DNA of 64,000 nucleotides from a virus: the IMG/VR virus record IMGVR_UViG_3300023179_000044, positions 1 through 64,000 of that record; one strand, 5' to 3'. Both the position numbers and the translations under genes were made by a program. This document shows positions 7,802-14,602 of the stretch, piece by piece. Positions within the stretch are counted from its first letter, which is position 1. Every line of letters starts with the position of its first letter. The notes under the pieces are model-generated. The model worked only from the letters and a program-made list of their open reading frames with translations, searched no databases and was not told where the DNA came from.

Positions 7802-8285
7802 GCCAGATATATTCGTAAGTTTCTGGTCGATATCCAGGGTCTTCTTCCCAGCCAAACTGCGAATACCACTCGTAATCCTTATTAAGTAATGCAACCCTGT
7901 GGCTAGCAGCAATTTCTTTATATTGCGGTTTATAACTCATCCATGCAGGATTGAACATATTTGCATCGTCAATTAGACCTAGCTCAATCGCACGCATAAC
8001 TGTTGCTTTGGCTTTATCACCAATAGTTGATTTATAGCCACGTCGCTTCCATTCATCAACCATGCATTGAATATAGTAATACAAGGCCATTTCATGTCCA
8101 CGCCACATTTTAACTGCAGGATGGTTAACCCAGCCACGTGGAGCTCTGTGGTCACCATTAGGGTCAAGCTCTAGCAAAGTCATAAGAATTTGCCAGCCCT
8201 CAAGGGCTTGCTTGTTGAGGCGCTTGTTGTCAAGCACCCGTGCGATATCTTCAAAACTAGTAGTTATAGGTACAAATGTTTGCAT
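7794..8285 (-). CDS. Pyrimidine-dimer DNA glycosylase-like protein (MSMEG_6728 family)
   Basis: The 163-residue protein follows the MSMEG_6728/Pyr_excise pattern closely. It starts MQTFVPITTSFEDIARVLDNKRLNKQ, has WVNHPAVKMWRGHE in the centre, and the tail holds a PAWM segment and conserved Trp/Tyr residues. Related proteins include T4 endonuclease V-type enzymes, which cut at UV-induced cyclobutane dimers, though in this actinobacterial subfamily the activity is inferred from homology. A UV-repair role fits a phage of sunlit surface water. Neighbours are small hypothetical genes on the same strand. The ATG at 8285 has no strong Shine-Dalgarno. Confidence 0.8.
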   Translation of the reverse strand: MQTFVPITTSFEDIARVLDNKRLNKQALEGWQILMTLLELDPNGDHRAPRGWVNHPAVKMWRGHEMALYYYIQCMVDEWKRRGYKSTIGDKAKATVMRAIELGLIDDANMFNPAWMSYKPQYKEIAASHRVALLNKDYEWYSQFGWEEDPGYRPETYEYIWPV

Positions 8286-8309
8286 GTTTAAATATTATAG
8301 ATATAAATA

Positions 8310-8528
8310 CTATTTGTCAAGTCCAAAAGAGTTAAAATTTGATTTTAATTTTGTATATGCAGTAACTTCATACTTACCGTCAACTAGCTGTACTTTTACC
8401 TCTGTGTCAGTTTTTTCGTATACTTCAGACTGATCTATATTTAAAAATAATCCAACATGGTAAGCAATAGTTGCTTTAGCTGATTCGTAATTTGTAGTTT
8501 CAAACTTTAATTCAAATGATGTACGCAT
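8310..8528 (-). CDS. Hypothetical protein, 72 aa
   Basis: No family is recognised. The product starts MRTSFELKFETTNYESAKAT and has a beta-alpha-beta pattern (FELKFETT, then a helix through AYHVGLFLNI, then EVKVQLVDGKYEVTAYTKL), suggestive of a small ferredoxin-like fold. The ATG at 8528 shares its first base with the stop of the upstream gene (TAATG), so translation is coupled. No motif indicates function. Confidence 0.6.
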   Translation of the reverse strand: MRTSFELKFETTNYESAKATIAYHVGLFLNIDQSEVYEKTDTEVKVQLVDGKYEVTAYTKLKSNFNSFGLDK

Positions 8529-8950
8529 TATTTAATTCTCTTTTCAAGCTTATATGGTGAATAGTGAACTCCTTCTAAATATGGTTCTTTATTGTCAGTT
8601 GATTTAAAAATAATGTCACCATATCTAATCGCAACAATAACTCCTCTTCTTCCATTATGGGTAACACCAACTTTATCACTGAAAGCGTCAGACAGTACTC
8701 TAACTTCATCTCCAACTACTAATTGGCCTGGTTGCGCAGGAATCCAAATTTCATCTTCTTTTTTATCTTCATAAATATTTTTTCCAAGAGCTAAATTAGA
8801 AAAATATTCAATTGTTTCTTTCATTTGATTTTCTGAAAGATTTAATTTATTCCAAAGTTCAAGCAAGGAAAGTAGTGCAGTACCAGTTCCAATTTTTACT
8901 TTACTATCCTGCATTTGCTGACGAACCCAATTAAAATTTACTTCTGGCAT
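8528..8950 (-). CDS. Hypothetical protein with SH3/KOW-like C-terminus, 140 aa
   Basis: Residues 1-65 are helical (VRQQMQDSKVKIGTGTALLS, LSENQMKETIEYFSNLALG). Residues 70-130 form a beta-rich part with VGDEVRVLSDAF, HNGRRGVIVAIRYGDIIFK, the spacing of an SH3-barrel or KOW-like nucleic-acid-binding module. This N/C arrangement recurs in actinophage hypothetical proteins, as far as I recall, but no function is established. The ATG at 8950 follows AAAGGAGAAAAA, a good ribosome binding site. It is coupled to the 72-residue protein by a one-base overlap. Confidence 0.6.
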   Translation of the reverse strand: MPEVNFNWVRQQMQDSKVKIGTGTALLSLLELWNKLNLSENQMKETIEYFSNLALGKNIYEDKKEDEIWIPAQPGQLVVGDEVRVLSDAFSDKVGVTHNGRRGVIVAIRYGDIIFKSTDNKEPYLEGVHYSPYKLEKRIK

Positions 8951-8965
8951 TTTTTCTCCTTTATT

Positions 8966-9955
8966 TTATTTAAATATTAATTTTAGTTTATTAACCGAGT
9001 CTTCTTTGCTCGGAATATTATTTTTATATGATTCTTTTTGTAGTTTAGCAATTTTTGCTATGCTATCGTTATTTTTATTTTCCAAGTCATAGCTAAGCAA
9101 TGACCATTCAGGGCCTAGCAAATGCGTAACTTTCCAATCAGAAAGAATAGCAGTTTCCGTATTTAAGGCTTGAATTAATCTATATGACCACCAGGTGCCA
9201 ACTCCACGCTCCTGAGGCGTAAAAATAAAAGCAAATGAGTTTTTTATAGAATCTAAAGCGTCTTTATCATTTATTTTTTTATTGTTTGATACAGGATATA
9301 TTGGTTTAGTAAGAAATTTTGATATTGAACTAATCCATGTCGATTTTGGATTATCTACGATCCAATTATTTCCTACAAAAATTTCACTATCAGTATCATT
9401 TAATAAAAATGAATCAAGATTTACTGGAACCAAACTATCTACACCATAAGATCCAAAGAATTTTTTATAGTTTTTTCCATCTGACCATGGTAAAGACGGA
9501 TATATTGTAGTTGGCCATTTTTGAGTTAATAATTTATTAACTCCAGAAATTATAGACTCTACTGATTCTTTTTTACTCGCAATAGAAAATTCTCTTCTTT
9601 TAGAATAAAAAGTATTAAACATACTAGAAGAATTTAATTTAATTGAATTAAATCCATGCTTATATTGCCACAGCTGAGGGTGGTCAACTACCATAACTAA
9701 TTTTGGAGAATTATATAAGACATCTATTATTCTTAAAGCACCATACAAATTATTAGCACTCATACTAGTAGGTGGTGTTAGTCCAACTACAACATAATCA
9801 TAATTAGAAAAATCTTCCTGAGTACAGTTTATAGTTGGAGTTTTCCACTCAACCGATGCAAAAATAGATACAGATTCAGCTAATGTCTTAAAAAATGTTA
9901 CATTTTTAGATGGTTTTGTATGGTGAGAAGACATTCCAGTAAATAGTATTTTCAT
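8966..9955 (-). CDS. Putative glycosyltransferase-like protein (GT-B fold suspected)
   Basis: The start is taken at the ATG at 9955, preceded by AAGGAAAAT. An upstream GTG at 10000 lies inside the hairpin at 9976-9998 and is rejected. The 329-residue product opens MKILFTGMSSHH, a Rossmann-type first strand and loop, and contains DYVVVGLTPP and KLVMVVDHPQLWQYKHG. Near the end RGVGTWWSYRLIQALNTETAILSDW resembles the sugar-nucleotide binding region of GT-B enzymes. The assignment is by fold pattern only; no strict catalytic signature is present. With the enzyme at 1384-2145 it would make two sugar-modifying enzymes in this segment. Confidence 0.5.
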   Translation of the reverse strand: MKILFTGMSSHHTKPSKNVTFFKTLAESVSIFASVEWKTPTINCTQEDFSNYDYVVVGLTPPTSMSANNLYGALRIIDVLYNSPKLVMVVDHPQLWQYKHGFNSIKLNSSSMFNTFYSKRREFSIASKKESVESIISGVNKLLTQKWPTTIYPSLPWSDGKNYKKFFGSYGVDSLVPVNLDSFLLNDTDSEIFVGNNWIVDNPKSTWISSISKFLTKPIYPVSNNKKINDKDALDSIKNSFAFIFTPQERGVGTWWSYRLIQALNTETAILSDWKVTHLLGPEWSLLSYDLENKNNDSIAKIAKLQKESYKNNIPSKEDSVNKLKLIFK

Positions 9956-9975
9956 ATTTTCCTTATCGTAGAAGC

Positions 9976-9998
9976 GGGGGATGCAATTAGCATCCCCC
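9976..9998. terminator. G-rich hairpin after the SSB-like gene
   Basis: GGGGGATGC (9976-9984) pairs perfectly with GCATCCCCC (9990-9998) around the loop AATTA. It lies just downstream (minus strand) of the replication operon's last gene and 21 bases before the next start. No U-tract follows on either strand. It belongs to the same hairpin class as 2176-2208 and 35328-35354 and probably ends or protects the replication transcript. Confidence 0.65.
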
Positions 9999-10016
9999 AC
10001 ATTTCATACTTAAGTA

Positions 10017-10556
10017 TTAAAACGGAGCAGAATCCGAATTAATAGGAGAAGCAGGTGCTGGAGCAGGGGCTGGTGCTGGAGCAGGAGCCGGAGCAGGAGC
10101 AGGTGCTGCATCTACAGGTGAAGCAACTGAACTAGATACAGCATCAGTACGAATAATGTGATACTGCTTAATTTCATTACTACGGTTGCCGTTATAGGTC
10201 TTAGTTCCAAGAGTTGCACGGAATGTACGACCAAATAGTGCTTGCTCGATCTGAGCATTGGTTGGGTTCTGATCAAAGTATGACTTACCCAAACCTAGGG
10301 CTGTCATCTTCATAAAGAACATACCAAGAGCCTTGCCGTTCTCTGGAGAGACGACTAGGTTATCCCAGACACGACGCTTTGCGTAAGGACCACCCTGAAC
10401 TTCAGTTGTGATCTTAAACATAGTCTTTCCAGTCTGGGTGACTGTTGCCTTTGAGTCGATTACTTTTAGTTCATAATCTCCATCTGGCATGGGTTCGAAG
10501 TTGGTCGTTGTTTCGCCAGCTTCTTTAATTAGATCGGACCAGTTGACTGATGTCAT
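10017..10556 (-). CDS. Single-stranded DNA-binding protein-like (DUF669/SSB type)
   Basis: The 179-residue protein has an OB-fold-like N-terminal part (residues 20-130: MPDGDYELKVIDSKATVTQT, MFKITTEVQGGPYAKRRVWDN) resembling DUF669-type phage SSBs. A disordered linker of alternating Pro and Ala follows, and the last residues are DSAPF. An acidic tip ending in Phe is how SSBs recruit partner enzymes. It should coat single-stranded DNA during replication and annealing. It is the last gene of the replication unit, 8 bases after the Sak4-like ATPase, its usual functional partner, and is followed by a hairpin terminator. Confidence 0.8.
   Translation of the reverse strand: MTSVNWSDLIKEAGETTTNFEPMPDGDYELKVIDSKATVTQTGKTMFKITTEVQGGPYAKRRVWDNLVVSPENGKALGMFFMKMTALGLGKSYFDQNPTNAQIEQALFGRTFRATLGTKTYNGNRSNEIKQYHIIRTDAVSSSVASPVDAAPAPAPAPAPAPAPAPAPASPINSDSAPF
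10049..10111 (-). repeat. Short tandem repeat coding a (Pro-Ala)n linker
   Basis: Variants of GCWGGWGC on the plus strand, read as GCACCNGCN on the minus strand, repeat without interruption and encode about nine Pro-Ala pairs between the OB domain and the acidic tip of the SSB-like protein. Such runs change length easily by slippage, so linker length may vary among relatives. Confidence 0.75.
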
Positions 10557-10564
10557 AGTTGGTT

Positions 10565-11332
10565 CTAACCTTCTTTCTTTGTAGTTGATTGAGCCTTCTC
10601 TCCGAAGACCATGTCGAGCATACGTTCTACTCCTAAATCGCCCTGCTCAACAATTTTGCCGAGACGACCTTGGACACGCTCACCAGCTTCATATTCTGGA
10701 GTGCGTTCTACATACATACGACGAACCTTGTAAGGCGCTTGCATTGGATCAGGATTTGGAACCTGCTCCACTGTAATCGCTCCAAGAATGTCATAAAAGT
10801 ATGGAGCCTGAATTGCTAACTGACCCTGTAGATAAGGACGATATACACCATCCTGACCCTTACGAGCCATAGCAGTTAGTACTACAGCCTCAAGAGGCTG
10901 AGTAGGGTGCATCGTTAGGTCACGCAAGTCACGAAGAAGAGCACCCATGTGGCGAAGCAATTCTCCCCACTGTTGCATCTTCATCTGCTCGGTACCAGCG
11001 ATGTTGTCCATGCACTTAACCTGTAACTCAGAAATTGAGTCGATGATTAGTGATTTGAACTGGTGCTTTCCTGCTTGTAGCCACTGGAAAGCTTTAATAA
11101 CTACGTCATAATCATTTACCTTAACTACGACTGTGTCCCAAGTTCCGTCAGCCTTTGGAGGCTCTTCACGGATAGGGTCCCAATACTTTACATTAATAGG
11201 TAGAAAACGATGTCCACCTTCAACGTCGAGCATTAGGCGTGGATATGGTGCTGTGACAGCAAAGGTTGATTTACCAACCTTAGATTCGCCATAAACCATA
11301 ATGGTTAAACTGCGTTCTACGTCAGACATCAT
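10565..11332 (-). CDS. Sak4-like RecA-fold ATPase (single-strand annealing/recombination)
   Basis: The 255-residue protein is a compact RecA-core ATPase of the Sak4/AAA_24 type. Walker A is GESKVGKST at residues 15-23, and the Walker B strand is KSLIIDSISEL near 94-104. A later AVVLTAMARKG strand and GQLAIQAPYFYD fit the family. Sak4 proteins promote annealing or recombination of phage DNA with an SSB partner, here encoded immediately downstream. ATG codons at 11332 and 11329 are both acceptable after AAAGGAAG; the second overlaps the nuclease stop as ATGA. The gene is in the operon of SNF2 helicase, Cas4-like nuclease, ATPase and SSB. Confidence 0.85.
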   Translation of the reverse strand: MMSDVERSLTIMVYGESKVGKSTFAVTAPYPRLMLDVEGGHRFLPINVKYWDPIREEPPKADGTWDTVVVKVNDYDVVIKAFQWLQAGKHQFKSLIIDSISELQVKCMDNIAGTEQMKMQQWGELLRHMGALLRDLRDLTMHPTQPLEAVVLTAMARKGQDGVYRPYLQGQLAIQAPYFYDILGAITVEQVPNPDPMQAPYKVRRMYVERTPEYEAGERVQGRLGKIVEQGDLGVERMLDMVFGEKAQSTTKKEG

Positions 11333-12261
11333 TCACTTCCTTTTTTCTCTTCATTTGCGTAATAACCGTAAGGGTCGGCGACCTCAAACGCGTCGCTAAT
11401 CGCTGCTTCAGCTGCCGAACCATCGTCAACTAGCGGGCAAATAGCGAAGAATTGGCATTTCCATTTGCAGTCACGAGACGGCTTTGGATATGCAAGTTTA
11501 TAGTGACTTTCACCAGCATCAAGTCCATCACGAACTCTTAGCATGTCTTCAAGGGTTCCCTCTAAACGTTGCCAAAAAGAACGTAGTGCAAATGCATTAT
11601 GGCGAACTTCAATTTGACCATAAAAAGGTGGTTTAGCATATGCGCCACGCTTAACTTTTCTAAGCATGGTAAATACTCCACCCTCGGAACGCTCTCCATC
11701 TTTATTCTGAGCTTCTTCCAAAATCATATAGGTTAAAATTTGCTCATTCATATGTGCCGTAGAGCCAAAATCTGCAAATGATCCACCAACTGTTTTAAAA
11801 TCACGGAACATGCGAACTCCATCAATTTTACGACGGACTCGCATATCAATTTTTCCTTGAAGAATAACTTTTCCATCCATCATCGGTCTTTCAATAACTT
11901 CTTCAGTAGAAATCATTTCAAGTTCAGCATCAATACCTTCAATTTCAACCCATTCCAAGTAGCCCTCAAGCATTACTCGACCAAGTTCCGCTTCAGTTTC
12001 TAGTTCTGTGGTATCTCTATACTGGTCAGTTAAAGTTTTCATATCACGTTCAACAAGTTCAGTATGAGCATCAAGTAGTGGAATACCTTTTGAATAGTAC
12101 ATATCAAGTGCTTCATGGATACGAGATCCTAGTGCTAATGCACCAGTGTAATCTTTCATTTTTGGCTGTAGACGTCGATAGTAGGTAAACCACCAGCGAC
12201 GACGACAATCTTTGAATGTTTGAATTTCAGAGTTAGAAATTCTAATTGGTTCATTAGTCAT
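11329..12261 (-). CDS. Cas4/RecB-like PD-(D/E)XK exonuclease with Fe-S cysteines
   Basis: The 310-residue product has the ordered motifs of the PDDEXK_1 family: H49 in GSRIHEALD, D139 in LQGKIDMRV, D154-F-K156 in RDFKTVGG and Q174 in EQILTY. Four cysteines (C19, then C265, C269 and C275 in CKWKCQFFAIC) have the split spacing that holds a [4Fe-4S] cluster in Cas4 and AddB. It should resect DNA ends for recombination with the neighbouring annealing proteins. No Cas1/Cas2 or repeat array is present, so a CRISPR role is not suggested. ATG 12261 shares a base with the SNF2 stop. Confidence 0.9.
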   Translation of the reverse strand: MTNEPIRISNSEIQTFKDCRRRWWFTYYRRLQPKMKDYTGALALGSRIHEALDMYYSKGIPLLDAHTELVERDMKTLTDQYRDTTELETEAELGRVMLEGYLEWVEIEGIDAELEMISTEEVIERPMMDGKVILQGKIDMRVRRKIDGVRMFRDFKTVGGSFADFGSTAHMNEQILTYMILEEAQNKDGERSEGGVFTMLRKVKRGAYAKPPFYGQIEVRHNAFALRSFWQRLEGTLEDMLRVRDGLDAGESHYKLAYPKPSRDCKWKCQFFAICPLVDDGSAAEAAISDAFEVADPYGYYANEEKKGSE

Positions 12262-14057
12262 TATTTAATAACCTTACTTTCTTTTAGTATTTTTAGCAAT
12301 TGCTCTTTGTCACGAACAATTTGCTCAAAATTATCTGCTTTGGTATCAAGTGCCTGAATAACACGCTCTTCAATAGTGCCTTCCGTAACGTAGTCTGTAA
12401 TAATGACACAATCATGAATCTCAGATCCAATTCGGTGAACACGATCAAGTGCTTGCTTATAGTCAACAAGAGACCACGGTCTTTGTAGCATAACAAGTCT
12501 GCGAGCCGCTGTCAAAGTAACACCAACTCCACCCGCTTGTGCAGTAAAAAGAATCCACTTTGTACGCCCAGATTGAAAGTCATCAATTGCTTGTTGCCTT
12601 TCATCCTGGTCCTGAGCACCAGTAATTAAACCATGCTCTATTCCCTCTTTTGTTAGTCTTGCACTCAATAAATTGATTAATTGACGTGATACTGCGCAAA
12701 CTGCTACAGAATCATCTCCAAAATCACCATTTTTAATATCATCCATTAGAGCATCTACTTTACATGATGGGTCTGACAAAGTAACACTCTCTTGACCAGC
12801 ATCATCTATAGAGATTTCTGCATAAGAACTTGCAAATTGAAGAAGCCTTAGACTCTGAGTTAATGGATTTGCCGCAATGACAGAATCACCTGTTTCGAGC
12901 ATAGTAATCATATGTTCAAGCATTTGTTTATAAGCCTTTGCTTGTTTTATGCCCATTTCGACGTCACGACGTTCATTGATTACTTCAGGTAACCACGGCA
13001 AAACTCTAGACTTTAACATTCTACGCATACGTGGATTTATAGAAGCATAAAATTCTTGCTCCATATGAGGTTTTACACCAAGAACCATCATTCCACCAAA
13101 AGCGTTAATCATGGTATCAATCATTCGGTCAATCCACTTTGTTTTACTAGGCCATTCTTTTGGCTCTAACCAGTGAAGAATTGGCCATAAATCGATAACG
13201 TTATTAGCAATAGGAGTTCCAGTAAGAGCAAATCTAATATCTGCATTCCCGGTGGCGGACCATAAGGCTCTAGTTTGTTTAGATTTAGGATCTTTTGAAC
13301 GATGAATTTCATCGGCAACTACCGACTTAAACTCAATTTCATTTAACTCCCTTGGGTGAACTTCACACCTAGCGGGGGTAATTCTAGAATCGTGTCCCTT
13401 ACAATCTATACAACGAGCTAAAGCAATTGATCCATATGAAGAGAGCCTTGAGTGGGTACGAAGTGACTCCCAGTTAATTACAATTACATCTGACTGCTGA
13501 TCAAACTGAGCACGCCGCTGAGTAGCAGAGCCATTAATAACAGTTACATTAACTCCAGGCCACCACTTATCAAACTCGCGCTCCCAGTTCTTTTTAAGTG
13601 TATTTGGGCACACAATTAGTGCTGGAAAAACTTGTTCACCATTATCATGCAACCGCTTCAATGATCTAATTGCCTGAGCGGTTTTACCAAGCCCGGGTTC
13701 ATCAGCAAGCAAAGCACGACGGGCAGTAGCTAAAAAATCAACTCCAGCACGCTGATGCGGAAATAAATCGGAATCTCCAATATCTTGAACATCAATATCA
13801 CGAAGGGCGTTAGATGGATCAATTCTTGTGACTTTTTCATTAGATGCCCAGGCAGACAACCTAGGACCAATTTCTAAGTCAGATTTAAATGTTGACCGTA
13901 GAGCCAAGCAACCTCCCCAGGAAAGAGGAATACGCCATACTGATGTTTTAGTGTCCCAGGAAGCTCCTGGAAGGCTTTTACAGAGCTCTTTTAGACGCCA
14001 TTCAGCATTAATAACAATGCTGGTACCATCCAAATCGAGATCTACAAATACTGTCAT
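12261..14057 (-). CDS. SNF2-family DNA helicase/translocase with zinc-knuckle insertion
   Basis: The 598-residue SF2 ATPase has Walker A DEPGLGKT (119-126), DEIH box (249-252), motif III LTGTP near 278, and C-terminal motifs FTAQAGGVGVTLT and QALDRVHRIGS. It is a SWI2/SNF2 translocase probably used for fork remodelling or branch migration. The first 90 residues resemble the HARP-like domain that precedes the motor in annealing helicases such as SMARCAL1. Between motifs I and II sits a putative zinc knuckle (C216-x2-C219, C231-x2-H234), not part of the core. The ATG at 14057 has AAAGGA six bases upstream. It heads the recombination unit and overlaps the nuclease gene by one base. Confidence 0.92.
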   Translation of the reverse strand: MTVFVDLDLDGTSIVINAEWRLKELCKSLPGASWDTKTSVWRIPLSWGGCLALRSTFKSDLEIGPRLSAWASNEKVTRIDPSNALRDIDVQDIGDSDLFPHQRAGVDFLATARRALLADEPGLGKTAQAIRSLKRLHDNGEQVFPALIVCPNTLKKNWEREFDKWWPGVNVTVINGSATQRRAQFDQQSDVIVINWESLRTHSRLSSYGSIALARCIDCKGHDSRITPARCEVHPRELNEIEFKSVVADEIHRSKDPKSKQTRALWSATGNADIRFALTGTPIANNVIDLWPILHWLEPKEWPSKTKWIDRMIDTMINAFGGMMVLGVKPHMEQEFYASINPRMRRMLKSRVLPWLPEVINERRDVEMGIKQAKAYKQMLEHMITMLETGDSVIAANPLTQSLRLLQFASSYAEISIDDAGQESVTLSDPSCKVDALMDDIKNGDFGDDSVAVCAVSRQLINLLSARLTKEGIEHGLITGAQDQDERQQAIDDFQSGRTKWILFTAQAGGVGVTLTAARRLVMLQRPWSLVDYKQALDRVHRIGSEIHDCVIITDYVTEGTIEERVIQALDTKADNFEQIVRDKEQLLKILKESKVIK

Positions 14058-14084
14058 TTTATTCCTTTGTCATTTTGTATATAC

Positions 14085-14129
14085 ATATTAGCAGAAAAAA
14101 AGTCTGTTGTGTTAATTTTTTGCTAATAT
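14085..14129. promoter_or_regulatory. Inverted repeat ATATTAGCA / TGCTAATAT between RuvC and SNF2 genes
   Basis: ATATTAGCA (14085-14093) and TGCTAATAT (14121-14129) are perfect 9-bp inverted copies. Inside them an A-run (after the first arm) faces a T-run (before the second), so the fold could extend. The region lies between the RuvC-like stop at 14132 and the SNF2 start at 14057. TAATAT on the minus strand could serve as a -10 for the SNF2 unit. It could be an operator or a terminator. Confidence 0.4.
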
Positions 14130-14131
14130 TT

Positions 14132-14602
14132 TTATTCTTTTAATAAGTTTATCGGTTTCCAGCCAGTTTTGACAAATCTTAGCAGACCATGACGTATAGC
14201 GTCAAGTGCGTGACCTTCTCCGCCTTTATGCCAATATCCAAGAGATTTTAATGCTGGATTTGGAAATAAAGCTTTGGCATCAGCGGGCGACTGAAGATAT
14301 AAATCATCTGGTTTCATCCCTAAATCAATCATGCACTGTTTTAATATACCTATCTGCTCAAGAGAATATGGCGATTGAGAGTTTTTCACAGTTTGAGCAT
14401 TTATTGTAAATCTTTCACATACTATTTCAATTGGTATTCCTTGCATAACTGCATCAGCTAGAGCTTTTCTAATAGGAACAGCATATTCTTCTTGCTGATA
14501 TTCACCGGACCACAATAATTCTGGATCTTTACCGTTCTCTTTTATAAAAAAAGCAATTCCGCTTGCTTTTCCAGGATCAATAGATAAAACAAATTTAGAC
14601 AT
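14132..14602 (-). CDS. RuvC-like Holliday junction resolvase
   Basis: The start is the ATG at 14602, preceded by GGGGAG at seven bases and overlapping the polymerase gene by 8 bases; an in-frame start at 14638 is less likely. The 156-residue product has an RNase H fold: D9 in SIDPGKASG, E63 in IVCERF, and H131/D134/H138 in HALDAIRHGL. These match the acidic catalytic set of RuvC-family nucleases. It should resolve branched replication or recombination intermediates before packaging. Coupling to the polymerase gene supports a replication role. It could alternatively be a related RNase H-fold nuclease with another substrate. Confidence 0.85.
   Translation of the reverse strand: MSKFVLSIDPGKASGIAFFIKENGKDPELLWSGEYQQEEYAVPIRKALADAVMQGIPIEIVCERFTINAQTVKNSQSPYSLEQIGILKQCMIDLGMKPDDLYLQSPADAKALFPNPALKSLGYWHKGGEGHALDAIRHGLLRFVKTGWKPINLLKE

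Noticed and set aside
9956-10000. GTG start at 10000 for the GT-B-like gene
   Set aside because: It lies inside the perfect hairpin 9976-9998; ATG 9955 has AAGGA at the right distance.
10049-10111. Tandem repeat as a CRISPR-like array
   Set aside because: It is an in-frame Pro-Ala codon repeat without spacers.
11329-12261. Cas4-like nuclease as sign of a CRISPR system
   Set aside because: No Cas1, Cas2 or repeat-spacer array is seen; it sits in a recombination operon with Sak4-like, SSB and SNF2 genes.
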